From an uncultured beta proteobacterium (GTDB lineage: Bacteria > Pseudomonadota > Gammaproteobacteria > Burkholderiales > Burkholderiaceae_C): a DNA stretch of 13,504 nucleotides. Both the position numbers and the translations under genes were made by a program. The stretch is from positions 1 to 13,504 of the forward strand of contig CAJASG010000213.1 of the NCBI GenBank assembly GCA_903944555.1, in the 5' to 3' direction. Below the pieces are notes generated by a model. That model made no database searches. It had not been told where the DNA came from and saw nothing but the letters and a program-made list of their open reading frames with translations. Shown piece by piece: positions 1-6,202 of the stretch (position 1 is the stretch's first letter; every line of letters starts with the position of its first letter).

Positions 1-904
1 ACTCGGTGACCGGGTGCTCCACCTGCAGACGGGTGTTCATCTCCAGGAAGTAGTGGTTCAGCTTGTCGTCCACAATGAACTCAACTGTGCCCGCGCCCCG
101 GTAGCCAACGGCCATGGCCGCTGCCACGGCGTCTTTGCCCAGAGCTTCGCGCATGGCGGGGGTGACCACAGGGGACGGCGCTTCTTCAATGACTTTTTGG
201 CGACGGCGCTGCGCGGTGCAATCGCGCTCACCTAGGTACACGGCGTTGCCATGGGCATCGGCAAACACCTGAATTTCGATATGGCGGCCGTTGTCGATCA
301 GTCGCTCCAGCATCAGCGTTCCATCGCCAAAGGCGCTGGTCGCTTCGCGGCGGGCACCTTCAATACCTTGTTGTAATTCAGACTTAGCCCGCACCAGGCG
401 CATGCCGCGGCCACCACCACCCGCCACGGCTTTAACCAGCAACGGATAGCCCATTTTCTCGGCCTCAAGCGTTAACACCTCGTCGCTCTGGTCCGCACCC
501 AGATAGCCCGGCGCACAGGGCACACCCGCATCCAGCATGCGCCGCTTGGCCAGCGCCTTGTCGCCCATGGCGGTAATGGCCGAAGCCGGGGGCCCGATGA
601 ACACCAACCCAGCATCCACACAAGCCTGAGCAAAGCCAGCGTTCTCGCTCAAAAAGCCATAGCCCGGATGCACCGCATCGGCACCGGTTTTGCGGCAAGC
701 TTCCAGAAGAGCATCCACTCGCAGGTAAGACTCCGCAGCCGGTGAAGCACCAATATGCACAGCCTCGTCCGCCAGCGCCACATGTGGCGCATCCCGGTCC
801 GCGTCGCTGAACACGGCCACAGTTTGGTAACCTAGCGCACGCGCGGTGCGGATCACGCGGCAGGCGATTTCGCCTCGATTGGCAATAAGTATTTTGTTAA
901 ACAT
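1..904 (-). CDS. Acyl-CoA carboxylase alpha subunit, biotin carboxylase part (C-terminus outside window)
   Basis: ATP-dependent carboxylation of biotin, the first half-reaction of an MCC/GCC/PCC-type carboxylase. The partner is the beta subunit encoded at 3125-4735. The 301 visible residues open with the family start MFNKILIANRGEIACRVIRT. They carry HPGYGFLSEN (79-88), the ATP-grasp lysine K158 with glycine loop AGGGGRGM (161-168), ERDC (227-230) and the catalytic EMNTRLQVEHPVTE ending at the edge. The BC C-terminal lobe and the biotinyl (BCCP) domain should follow outside the window. The start is ATG at 904 with GAAGGTG five bases upstream. One family position differs: RRRQK stands where RRHQK is usual. 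It is the last visible gene of the minus-strand operon, separated from the hydratase by 135 bp holding an inverted repeat. Biotin carboxylase is certain; the acyl-CoA substrate is not (see the beta subunit). Confidence 0.95.
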   Translation of the reverse strand, partial: MFNKILIANRGEIACRVIRTARALGYQTVAVFSDADRDAPHVALADEAVHIGASPAAESYLRVDALLEACRKTGADAVHPGYGFLSENAGFAQACVDAGLVFIGPPASAITAMGDKALAKRRMLDAGVPCAPGYLGADQSDEVLTLEAEKMGYPLLVKAVAGGGGRGMRLVRAKSELQQGIEGARREATSAFGDGTLMLERLIDNGRHIEIQVFADAHGNAVYLGERDCTAQRRRQKVIEEAPSPVVTPAMREALGKDAVAAAMAVGYRGAGTVEFIVDDKLNHYFLEMNTRLQVEHPVTE

Positions 905-929
905 GTAACACCTTCATATGAGTCTGGGC

Positions 930-1001
930 GGCCGAGCGTTTTGCTTCGTGTCCCCCGCCCGCTGCGCGGGCTCCTCCTTTACCTACGCAAAACGCCCAGC
1001 C
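930..1001. repeat. Nested inverted repeat in the intra-operon gap
   Basis: The 135-bp gap between the hydratase and biotin carboxylase genes holds two nested palindromes. The outer arms, 930-944 and 987-1001, pair at 13 of 15 positions and include a perfect GCGTTTTGC/GCAAAACGC. Inside lies a tight GC-only hairpin, GCCCGC (957-962), loop TGC, GCGGGC (966-971). There is no T-run after either hairpin on the minus strand, so a strong intrinsic terminator is unlikely. It resembles an intergenic palindromic (REP/BIME-like) repeat and could stabilise or attenuate the operon mRNA. No second copy was seen in this window. Confidence 0.6.
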
Positions 1002-1039
1002 ACCCAGGCTCCTGTAGCGGATCATTATTTTGGAGAGGT

Positions 1040-1927
1040 TCATGCTGGTCCCCAATTCGGTTTACGTTTCTGAATAAAAGCAGTCCTGCCTTCAATGCCT
1101 TCGGGGCCTTGGGCCGCCTGAGAAAAGAGTGCAGCAGCGTCGGCAACCAGATCGGCGGGTGCTTGCAGCCGTGCACGGGCCATCAGCGCCTTCGTAGCCG
1201 CCAGCGCACTAGGGGCGCAGGCCAAGATGTCTGCCAACACCTTGTTCAGCTCGGACTCCACCGCGTCTGTGGGGCAGACCGTATGCACCAAACCCAAGCC
1301 CAGTGCAGCGGTAGCGTCCAAACGGCCACCGGTGACGGCCAAGCGTTTGGCCTGCGAGTAGCCCAAGCGCTCCACCAAAAACGGGGCAATTTGCGCCGGC
1401 ACCACGCCCAGCGAGGTCTCAGGCAAACGGAACTTGGCGGTGTCGCTGGCAATGGCGACATCGGCCACGCAGGCCAGACCAAAGCCCCCACCCATGACCG
1501 TGCCCTCCAGCAGCGCCACTACCGCCAGCGGCGTGTTGGCGTAGGCCACACACAGCTGACCAAACTCGGCATTCACCTGCGCAATTGGGTCTGGTTGGGG
1601 GTCCCCACCATCGGGTACGCCCTGCATGGCGCGCATGCGGGCACCGGCCATGTCTTTCAAATCGGCACCAGCGCAAAAGTGGCCGCCCGCACCGCGCAGC
1701 ACCACTACGCGCACCGCATCTGCCTGCCCAGCCCGGCTCTCGGCAGCGGCAAGCACCCGGCGCAGCTCCGCCACCATTTGCAGGGACATGGCATTGCGCG
1801 AATCGGGGCGATTCAGCGTGATGTGCAGTACCGCGCCCACCTGGGTCGCCACTATTGCTATGAATATAGGAGCTGCCTGCGCCCATTCCACGGGCGTTTC
1901 AGCCTCTTTTGATACTAAATTGGTCAT
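1040..1927 (-). CDS. Enoyl-CoA hydratase/isomerase (crotonase) family protein, probably a methylglutaconyl- or isohexenylglutaconyl-CoA hydratase
   Basis: Crotonase-fold protein of 295 residues that by context hydrates the glutaconyl-type CoA ester made by the carboxylase encoded around it. Visible motifs are LHITLNRPDSRNA (34-46), the CoA-site HFCAGADLKDM (83-93), the oxyanion-hole segment GTVMGGGFGLA (142-152) and LPETSLGVVPAQIAPF (168-183). Of the two catalytic glutamates of classical enoyl-CoA hydratase, only the second is present (E170); the first is G150. The ATG start overlaps the stop of the upstream dehydrogenase gene as ATGA, so the two are translationally coupled. Residues about 4-27 have no crotonase counterpart and are encoded by a dispersed repeat (1850-1898, perhaps to 1917), giving an unusual N-terminal extension. 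The family is secure; the precise substrate is inferred from the operon. Confidence 0.92.
   Translation of the reverse strand: MTNLVSKEAETPVEWAQAAPIFIAIVATQVGAVLHITLNRPDSRNAMSLQMVAELRRVLAAAESRAGQADAVRVVVLRGAGGHFCAGADLKDMAGARMRAMQGVPDGGDPQPDPIAQVNAEFGQLCVAYANTPLAVVALLEGTVMGGGFGLACVADVAIASDTAKFRLPETSLGVVPAQIAPFLVERLGYSQAKRLAVTGGRLDATAALGLGLVHTVCPTDAVESELNKVLADILACAPSALAATKALMARARLQAPADLVADAAALFSQAAQGPEGIEGRTAFIQKRKPNWGPA
1850..1898 (-). repeat. Dispersed repeat, copy 1, inside the 5' coding region of the hydratase gene
   Basis: Read on the minus strand, these 49 bases align without gaps to 5666-5714 on the plus strand with 38 identities, counted by eye. The shared 17-base core is at 1857-1873 here (minus strand GCTCCTATATTCATAGC). 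The element may continue to about 1917, because the following TATCAAAAG stretch is what I recall flanking such elements in Comamonadaceae; that is memory, not shown here. It lies within the first 27 codons of the crotonase gene and is read in frame without a stop. Confidence 0.75.
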
Positions 1928-3075
1928 GCTTTTCCGGGCAAGGTGCCTTCAAATTTACAGATGATGCCCAGCATGATTTCGTCGGCACCACCGCCAATGG
2001 AGATCAAACGGCTGTCGCGGTAGGCTTGGCTGATGGGGTTGTCTGCGGTAAAGCCCATGCCACCCCAGTACTGCAGACAGGTATCGGCCACTTCACGGCT
2101 CAGGCGTCCCGCTTTGAGCTTGGCCATGGAGGCCAGCTTGGTCACGTCTTTGCCACCCACATACGACTCCACCGCACGGTAGGTCAAGGCGCGCAGGCAC
2201 TCCACCTCGGTGCGCAACTCGGCCAGGCGGAAATGCACCACCTGGTTGTGCAGAATCGGTTTGCCAAAGGTCTGGCGTTGGCGGGTGTAGTCGATGGTCT
2301 GGTCAATCAGGTTGTCCAGCGAACGCAGGCAACCGGCCGCACCGTACAGCCGCTCCTCCTGGAACTGCAGCATCTGGAACATGAAGCCCATGCCCTCTTG
2401 CCCGATCAAATTGCTTTGCGGCACGCGTACGTTGTCGAAAAACAGCTGTGCCGTATCGCTGGAATGCATGCCAATCTTCTCGATCTTCTGGCGGGTGACG
2501 CCAGGGCTGTCCAGGCGCACCATGATGAGCGACTTGTTATTGTGCACCGGGCCGTCCGAGGTGTTGGCCAGCAGACAACACCAGTCGGCCTGCATGCCGT
2601 TGGTGATCCACATCTTGGAGCCGTTGATGAGGTAGTCGCTGCCGTCTTTGCGGGCGGTGGTTTTCAATGCCGCCACGTCCGAGCCCCCACCGGTTTCGCT
2701 CACGCCCACGCAGCCCACCATGTCGCCCGCAATACTGGGAGCCAAAAACTCGTGGCGCAGCGCATCCGAGCCAAAGCGTGCCAAGGCGGGGGTGCACATA
2801 TCGGTCTGCACCCCAATGGCCATGGGCACGCCGCCTGCCGCACAGTCGCCCAAGGCTTCGGCCATCACCATGGAATAGCTGAAGTCCATGCCCATGCCGC
2901 CAAATTCAGTCGGGTACTTGATGCCCAACAGCCCTAAATCGCCCATCTTTTTGAACAACTGGTGCGCCGGGAAAATGCCGGCCTTCTCCCACTCGGGCAG
3001 ATGGGGGTTGATTTCGTTTTTGACAAACTTGCGCACGGTGTCGGAGATTTGTTCGTGCTCGGGGGTGAATTTCAT
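1924..3075 (-). CDS. Acyl-CoA dehydrogenase, branched-chain type (AtuD/isovaleryl-CoA dehydrogenase-like)
   Basis: FAD-dependent alpha,beta-dehydrogenation of an acyl-CoA, with electrons passing to ETF. The 383 residues begin MKFTPEHEQISDTVRKFV. They carry the FAD-binding segments GVSETGGGSDVAALKT (124-139) and WITNGMQADW (156-165), then RQRQTFGKPI (265-274) and QYWGGMGF (335-342). The usual C-terminal catalytic glutamate of medium-chain enzymes is replaced (IGGGADEI, 360-367). A glutamate at the isovaleryl-CoA-dehydrogenase position is present in QEERL (E241), suggesting a branched substrate. The ATG at 3075 was chosen because it gives the normal family N-terminus; upstream in-frame codons overlap the carboxylase gene. 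It lies 49 bp downstream of that gene and overlaps the hydratase start by 4 bp. The substrate is probably citronellyl-CoA-like or another 3-methyl acyl-CoA; the family is certain. Confidence 0.94.
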   Translation of the reverse strand: MKFTPEHEQISDTVRKFVKNEINPHLPEWEKAGIFPAHQLFKKMGDLGLLGIKYPTEFGGMGMDFSYSMVMAEALGDCAAGGVPMAIGVQTDMCTPALARFGSDALRHEFLAPSIAGDMVGCVGVSETGGGSDVAALKTTARKDGSDYLINGSKMWITNGMQADWCCLLANTSDGPVHNNKSLIMVRLDSPGVTRQKIEKIGMHSSDTAQLFFDNVRVPQSNLIGQEGMGFMFQMLQFQEERLYGAAGCLRSLDNLIDQTIDYTRQRQTFGKPILHNQVVHFRLAELRTEVECLRALTYRAVESYVGGKDVTKLASMAKLKAGRLSREVADTCLQYWGGMGFTADNPISQAYRDSRLISIGGGADEIMLGIICKFEGTLPGKA

Positions 3076-3124
3076 GGTGGGTAGTTCCGGTTTATGTTGA
3101 AAGACAGGGTTTTCAAAGCGGGAT

Positions 3125-4735
3125 TTACATGCGTGCCACACCAAAGGTGTTGGAACGCAAAGTGCGTTGATCGGCCTCATGGGCCAGGGCCAGGCACAGG
3201 CCCAAAATGCGGCGCGTGTCGCGCGGGTCAATAATCCCGTCATCCCACAGGCGGGCGGTGCCAAACAGCACGGCAGATTCTTTGTCCAGCCGCAGGCGCA
3301 GTCCATCGGACATGGCTTTGAGCGCCTCTTCATTGGCCTCCATGCCGGTGCGCTCGATCTTGGCGCGGTTCACAATGTCCATCACCTTGGCTGCCTGCGC
3401 ACCCCCCATCACGGCGGTGCGCGCGGTGGGCCAGGAGAAGATGAAACGCGGGTCGAACCCACGCCCGCACATGACGTAGTTGCCGGCACCATAAGAGCCG
3501 CCCAGCACCACGGTGAATTTGGGCACCCGGGCGTTGGCCACGGCCTGAATCATCTTAGAGCCATGTTTGATGGCACCGCTGCGCTCGGCGACCGAGCCGA
3601 CCATGTAGCCCGTGGTGTTTTGCAGAAATATCAGCGGCGTGCCGGTCTGGTCGCACAGCTGAATGAACTGCGCCGCCTTGGTAGAGCCGGCGGGCTGGAT
3701 CGGGCCGTTATTGCCCAAAATACCTACTAAGTGGCCCTGCACGCGGGCCTGTCCGCACATCATCTCGGGCGCATATTCCGCCTTGAACTCCAAAAAGTCG
3801 GAGCCATCCACCAAGCGTGCAATCACTTCACGCACGTCGTACGGCTCGCGCTCGTCAGCGGGGACGATGCCCATCAACTCTTGCTCGTCAAATGCCGGCT
3901 CCGAGAATGTCGCGGCAACCGGAGTGGTATCCCAGCGCAGCTTGTCCATCACCTCGCGTGCCATGGCGATGGCGTGGGCATCATCTTCGGTCAGATACTC
4001 GCCGAGGCCGGTGACCTGCGCATGGGTCTCAGCTCCACCCAGTTCGTCTTCGGTGCAGTCTTCGCCAATGGCGGCTTTCACCAAGGGCGGCCCAGCCAAA
4101 AAGATATTGGAGCGGCCCCGCACCAAGATGACGTAATCCGACAGACCCGGCAAATACGCGCCACCGGCAGTGGATGAGCCATGCACCACCGAGATTTGCG
4201 GCAAGCCCATGGCTGACATCCGCGCCTGGTTGGCAAAGCTGCGGCCGCCTTCAATAAAAATCTCGCTCTGGTACATCAGATTGGCGCCACCGCTCTCCAC
4301 CAGGTAAATCAGGGGCAGCTTGTTTTCCATGGCGATCTCTTGGGCGCGCAGGGCCTTTTTCAGGCCCATGGGGGCCACGGTGCCGCCCTTGACCGCGCTG
4401 TCGTTCACCGAGATCAGGCAGCGCTTGCCCGCCACCACCCCGATGCCGATGATGGAGCCGCCCCCCAGCACCGACTTCTTGCCGTCGTCGTCGTGCATGT
4501 TCAGACCCGCCAGGCGGCTCAGCTCCAGAAAAGGCGTGCCGCGATCCAGCAAGCGCGCCACCCGCTCGCGGGGCAACAACTGTTTGCGCTTCTCGAACTT
4601 GTCACGTTTGGACTCGGACTCGGCAATCACCATGCCTTCGAGCCGCTGCACCTCAAGCAGCAGGTCGGCCATGCGCTTGGCATTGGCAGCAAACGCATCG
4701 GTGCGGGCATTGATCTTGGAACGCAGTACGGGCAT
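3125..4735 (-). CDS. Acyl-CoA carboxylase beta subunit (carboxyltransferase), MCC/GCC lineage with geranyl-CoA-carboxylase-like active-site glycine
   Basis: Transfers CO2 from carboxybiotin to an acyl-CoA; partner of the biotin carboxylase encoded at 904-1. It has 536 residues, matching the usual 530-540. The crotonase-fold N and C halves are visible: KGGTVAPMGLKKALRAQEIA (116-135), ESGGANL (147-153), HGSSTAGGAYLPGLSDY (185-201) and IFLAGPPLVKAA (211-222), then FLQNTTGYMVG and GGSYGAGNYVMCGR towards the C-terminus, ending in the family tail AFGVxRM-type sequence. The loop IEGGR (161-165) replaces the MCC motif HFGR, putting Gly163 where leucine-type MCC has the substrate-limiting phenylalanine. 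The ATG at 4735 has GAAGGA nine bases upstream; an in-frame TTG at 4777 lies upstream of the predicted transcript start and is rejected. First gene of the operon. The substrate call (geranyl-CoA-like versus methylcrotonyl-CoA) is inference. Confidence 0.93.
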   Translation of the reverse strand: MPVLRSKINARTDAFAANAKRMADLLLEVQRLEGMVIAESESKRDKFEKRKQLLPRERVARLLDRGTPFLELSRLAGLNMHDDDGKKSVLGGGSIIGIGVVAGKRCLISVNDSAVKGGTVAPMGLKKALRAQEIAMENKLPLIYLVESGGANLMYQSEIFIEGGRSFANQARMSAMGLPQISVVHGSSTAGGAYLPGLSDYVILVRGRSNIFLAGPPLVKAAIGEDCTEDELGGAETHAQVTGLGEYLTEDDAHAIAMAREVMDKLRWDTTPVAATFSEPAFDEQELMGIVPADEREPYDVREVIARLVDGSDFLEFKAEYAPEMMCGQARVQGHLVGILGNNGPIQPAGSTKAAQFIQLCDQTGTPLIFLQNTTGYMVGSVAERSGAIKHGSKMIQAVANARVPKFTVVLGGSYGAGNYVMCGRGFDPRFIFSWPTARTAVMGGAQAAKVMDIVNRAKIERTGMEANEEALKAMSDGLRLRLDKESAVLFGTARLWDDGIIDPRDTRRILGLCLALAHEADQRTLRSNTFGVARM

Positions 4736-4765
4736 GGGGTCGGGTCCTTCACGAATTGTTTCCGC

Positions 4766-4794
4766 ATTAGAAATCAAGGTGACGTTAACGTCAA
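4766..4794 (-). promoter_or_regulatory. Sigma70-type promoter of the carboxylase operon
   Basis: On the minus strand, TTGACG (4794-4789) is followed by exactly 17 bases and then TCTAAT (4771-4766). Each hexamer matches the consensus at 5 of 6 positions. The predicted transcript start, near 4759, leaves a leader of about 24 bases before the ATG at 4735. Confidence 0.7.
4780..4793. promoter_or_regulatory. Perfect 14-bp palindrome, probable MerR-family operator
   Basis: TGACGTTAACGTCA is a perfect dyad lying across the -35 element and early spacer of the minus-strand promoter, in the divergent region between the operon and the SCP2-merR pair. MerR-family regulators bind such dyads. I recall ACGT-N-ACGT palindromes predicted for LiuR-type regulators of branched-chain catabolism. 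The adjacent merR gene at 5204-5659 is the natural candidate protein. The 17-base promoter spacer is shorter than the 19-20 bases of classical MerR activation, so simple repression is more likely. Confidence 0.65.
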
Positions 4795-4907
4795 CTAAAT
4801 TTCGTATAGGTGTTTATACTATGCTTAACGGCATGCGGCACTGTTAGCATTCGTGTCGTTTGACAACAGACGTTTCTTAAAATCACCACCAACCGAAGGA
4901 AAGCTCC

Positions 4908-5204
4908 ATGAACCTCGAAGAATGCACCCAAGCCATCCGTACCAAAGTAGGCGCTGACAGCGGCTTGGCGGCCACCTTGAAATTTGACTGCGGCGCGGAC
5001 GGCATCATCGTCATCGACGGCAAGTCCACCCCCAATACCGTCAGCAACGACGCATCCGACACAGATTGCACCGTGGGCATTACCCTGGACAACCTGAACG
5101 CCATGCTCAGCGGCGATCTGGAACCAGCGACCGGCTTCATGGCTGGCAAGCTCAAAGTGTCTGGCGACATGAGCGTGGCCATGCGTTTGCAGCGCGTGAT
5201 CTGA
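4908..5204 (+). CDS. SCP2 sterol-binding domain protein (small lipid/acyl-CoA carrier)
   Basis: A 98-residue stand-alone SCP2 domain, the usual size for bacterial single-domain members, which bind fatty acyl chains, sterols or acyl-CoA. Visible signatures are GIIVIDGKSTP near residues 32-42, the SDTDCTVGITLDNLNAMLSG segment in the middle, and the C-terminal ATGFMAGKLKVSGDMSVAM, which matches the family's G-K-(L/I)-K-V-x-G-D motif. There is no signal peptide, so it is cytoplasmic. The ATG follows a good AAGGAAAG site. It is divergent from the carboxylase operon and its stop overlaps the merR start by one base (TGATG). By position it probably holds or delivers a hydrophobic acyl-CoA intermediate of the pathway, or serves as a lipid sensor partner; both are inference. 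Confidence 0.88.
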   Translation: MNLEECTQAIRTKVGADSGLAATLKFDCGADGIIVIDGKSTPNTVSNDASDTDCTVGITLDNLNAMLSGDLEPATGFMAGKLKVSGDMSVAMRLQRVI

Positions 5205-5659
5205 TGAAAGTCAGCGTCGCCCAGGCTTTTGTCGACTCCCACCGGGACGTGGACACGGCCGAACTCTTTGGCATCACCGAGCTGTGCCGGGAATTTGGCA
5301 TCACCCTGCGCGCGCTGCGTTTTTATGAAGACAAGGGCCTGTTGTCGCCACGGCGCATCAACGGAGCCCGGGTCTACACCCGTCGCGACCGCGCGCGCCT
5401 CGCCCTGATCCTGCGCGCCAAAGCCATTGGCTCGCCGCTGTCCGAGATCAAACAGTACCTGGATTTATACGGCGACCAGGGTGAAGGCCGTGCCCAGCAG
5501 CTCAGCTACGTGATTGAGCGCACCGACACCGAAATTGCGGACCTGGAGCGCAAACGCGCCCAGATCGACGAGACGCTGGCCGAGCTGCGCGTCATCAATG
5601 CCAGCTGCCGTGGGCACCTGGAAACCCGGCTTGCAGCCGAGAAATTACAAGCCCAGTAG
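5204..5659 (+). CDS. MerR-family transcriptional regulator, LiuR-like, probable regulator of the divergent operon
   Basis: A 151-residue DNA-binding regulator. After about 20 extra N-terminal residues comes the winged helix-turn-helix: FGITELCREFGITLRALRFY (22-41), YEDKGLLSPRR (41-51), RVYTRRDRARLALILRAK (56-73) and GSPLSEIKQYLDLY (76-89). A coiled dimerisation helix follows from about 97 to 135 (VIERTDTEIADLERKRAQI). Only two cysteines (28 and 135) are present, and no C-terminal metal-binding motif, so metal sensing is unlikely; an acyl-CoA ligand is more plausible. The ATG at 5204 was chosen because it gives a complete HTH and overlaps the SCP2 stop by one base; a longer reading would run back through the SCP2 gene. 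The LiuR-like assignment rests on resemblance and context. Confidence 0.88.
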   Translation: MKVSVAQAFVDSHRDVDTAELFGITELCREFGITLRALRFYEDKGLLSPRRINGARVYTRRDRARLALILRAKAIGSPLSEIKQYLDLYGDQGEGRAQQLSYVIERTDTEIADLERKRAQIDETLAELRVINASCRGHLETRLAAEKLQAQ

Positions 5660-5665
5660 GCCGGT

Positions 5666-5714
5666 AGCGCCCGCAGAATGTGCGCAAGTAGCTACTGTAT
5701 TTATAGCAAAATTG
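5666..5714 (+). repeat. Dispersed repeat, copy 2, just after the merR stop
   Basis: Aligns without gaps to the reverse complement of 1850-1898 at 38 of 49 positions (counted by eye). The core at 5691-5707 reads GCTACTGTATTTATAGC. It begins 7 bases after the merR stop and may touch it. Its right end forms the left arm of a hairpin (5699-5724). Confidence 0.75.
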
Positions 5715-5724
5715 CGCTATAAAT
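5699..5724. repeat. A/T-rich hairpin at the end of the dispersed repeat
   Basis: ATTTATAGC (5699-5707) pairs perfectly with GCTATAAAT (5716-5724) around an 8-base loop. The stem is A/T-rich and is not followed by a clean T-run. It may weakly terminate or protect the SCP2-merR transcript, or it may simply be part of the repeat. Confidence 0.5.
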
Positions 5725-5783
5725 TCGAAGTAAACCGGGTTTATGCCCTCTTTATTCCACCCAAGCCACCCCAGTGATCGGGT

Positions 5784-6191
5784 ATGGTCATGGGGATGAG
5801 CTATGGGAAGAAATTAGCGTTGGTGGTGCTGTCTGCGTCTTTCGGGATGCTGGGCTGCACTACGACGTCAAAAAATGTGCCCGTGCGTTACGTGCCGCCC
5901 ACCCAGTACCAAGCCTACAACTGCAAGCAACTGGCGGTCGAATTTCAGCGCAAACAGACCCGGATTGAAGAAATAGCGGGACAACTCGACGAAAAGGCGT
6001 CCAAAGACCAGTTGGTCAGTGCATTTGGCGCTGTGGTGTTCTTCCCTGTCCTGTTCATGTTGGGAGGGAACCCCCTGCTAGAAGATGAATATGCAGGCCT
6101 CGTGGGCGAAGCCGAGGCGATGCAGCAAGCTGCATTTCAGAAAAAGTGTGCCACCATCGGAGCAAACGGCCCGAGCGCAGGATTGCGATAG
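5784..6191 (+). CDS. Small putative lipoprotein, function unknown
   Basis: A 135-residue protein with a lipoprotein signal peptide: basic KK (9-10), hydrophobic LALVVLSASFGM, then the lipobox-like MLGC with Cys25 as the expected lipidated residue. Methionine at -3 makes the box slightly atypical. The mature part contains YNCKQLAVEFQRKQTRIEEI (46-65), a hydrophobic stretch SAFGAVVFFPVLFMLGG (79-95) and a second cysteine (C122) that could pair with C47. I recognise this layout (NCxQL, charged helix, short hydrophobic hairpin, late Cys) from uncharacterised proteobacterial lipoproteins but cannot name a function. The start is uncertain: ATGs at 5784, 5790 and 5796 are in frame and none has a strong ribosome site. 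It probably acts at the cell envelope. It stands alone between merR and the motility-type gene. Confidence 0.75.
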   Translation: MVMGMSYGKKLALVVLSASFGMLGCTTTSKNVPVRYVPPTQYQAYNCKQLAVEFQRKQTRIEEIAGQLDEKASKDQLVSAFGAVVFFPVLFMLGGNPLLEDEYAGLVGEAEAMQQAAFQKKCATIGANGPSAGLR

Positions 6192-6202
6192 CGGGGGAAA
6201 CC

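Noticed and set aside
941..1912. A long plus-strand open frame opposite the hydratase gene
   Set aside because: It is a shadow of the minus-strand crotonase, with basic, Gln/His/Arg-rich low-complexity sequence and no recognisable domain.
1909..2937. A 342-codon plus-strand open frame opposite the dehydrogenase
   Set aside because: Antisense to a clear acyl-CoA dehydrogenase; its residues have the His/Ala/Gln-rich composition of a GC-rich shadow frame and no ribosome site or domain supports it.
4736..4777. N-terminal extension of the carboxylase beta subunit from a TTG at 4777
   Set aside because: The TTG lies upstream of the predicted transcript start, and the ATG at 4735 has a good ribosome site and gives the normal family length.
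4860..4883. TTGACA (4860-4865) with TAAAAT (4878-4883) as a promoter for the SCP2 gene
   Set aside because: The spacer is only 12 bases, too short for sigma70, and no alternative -10 lies 16-18 bases after TTGACA. The SCP2-merR promoter remains unassigned.
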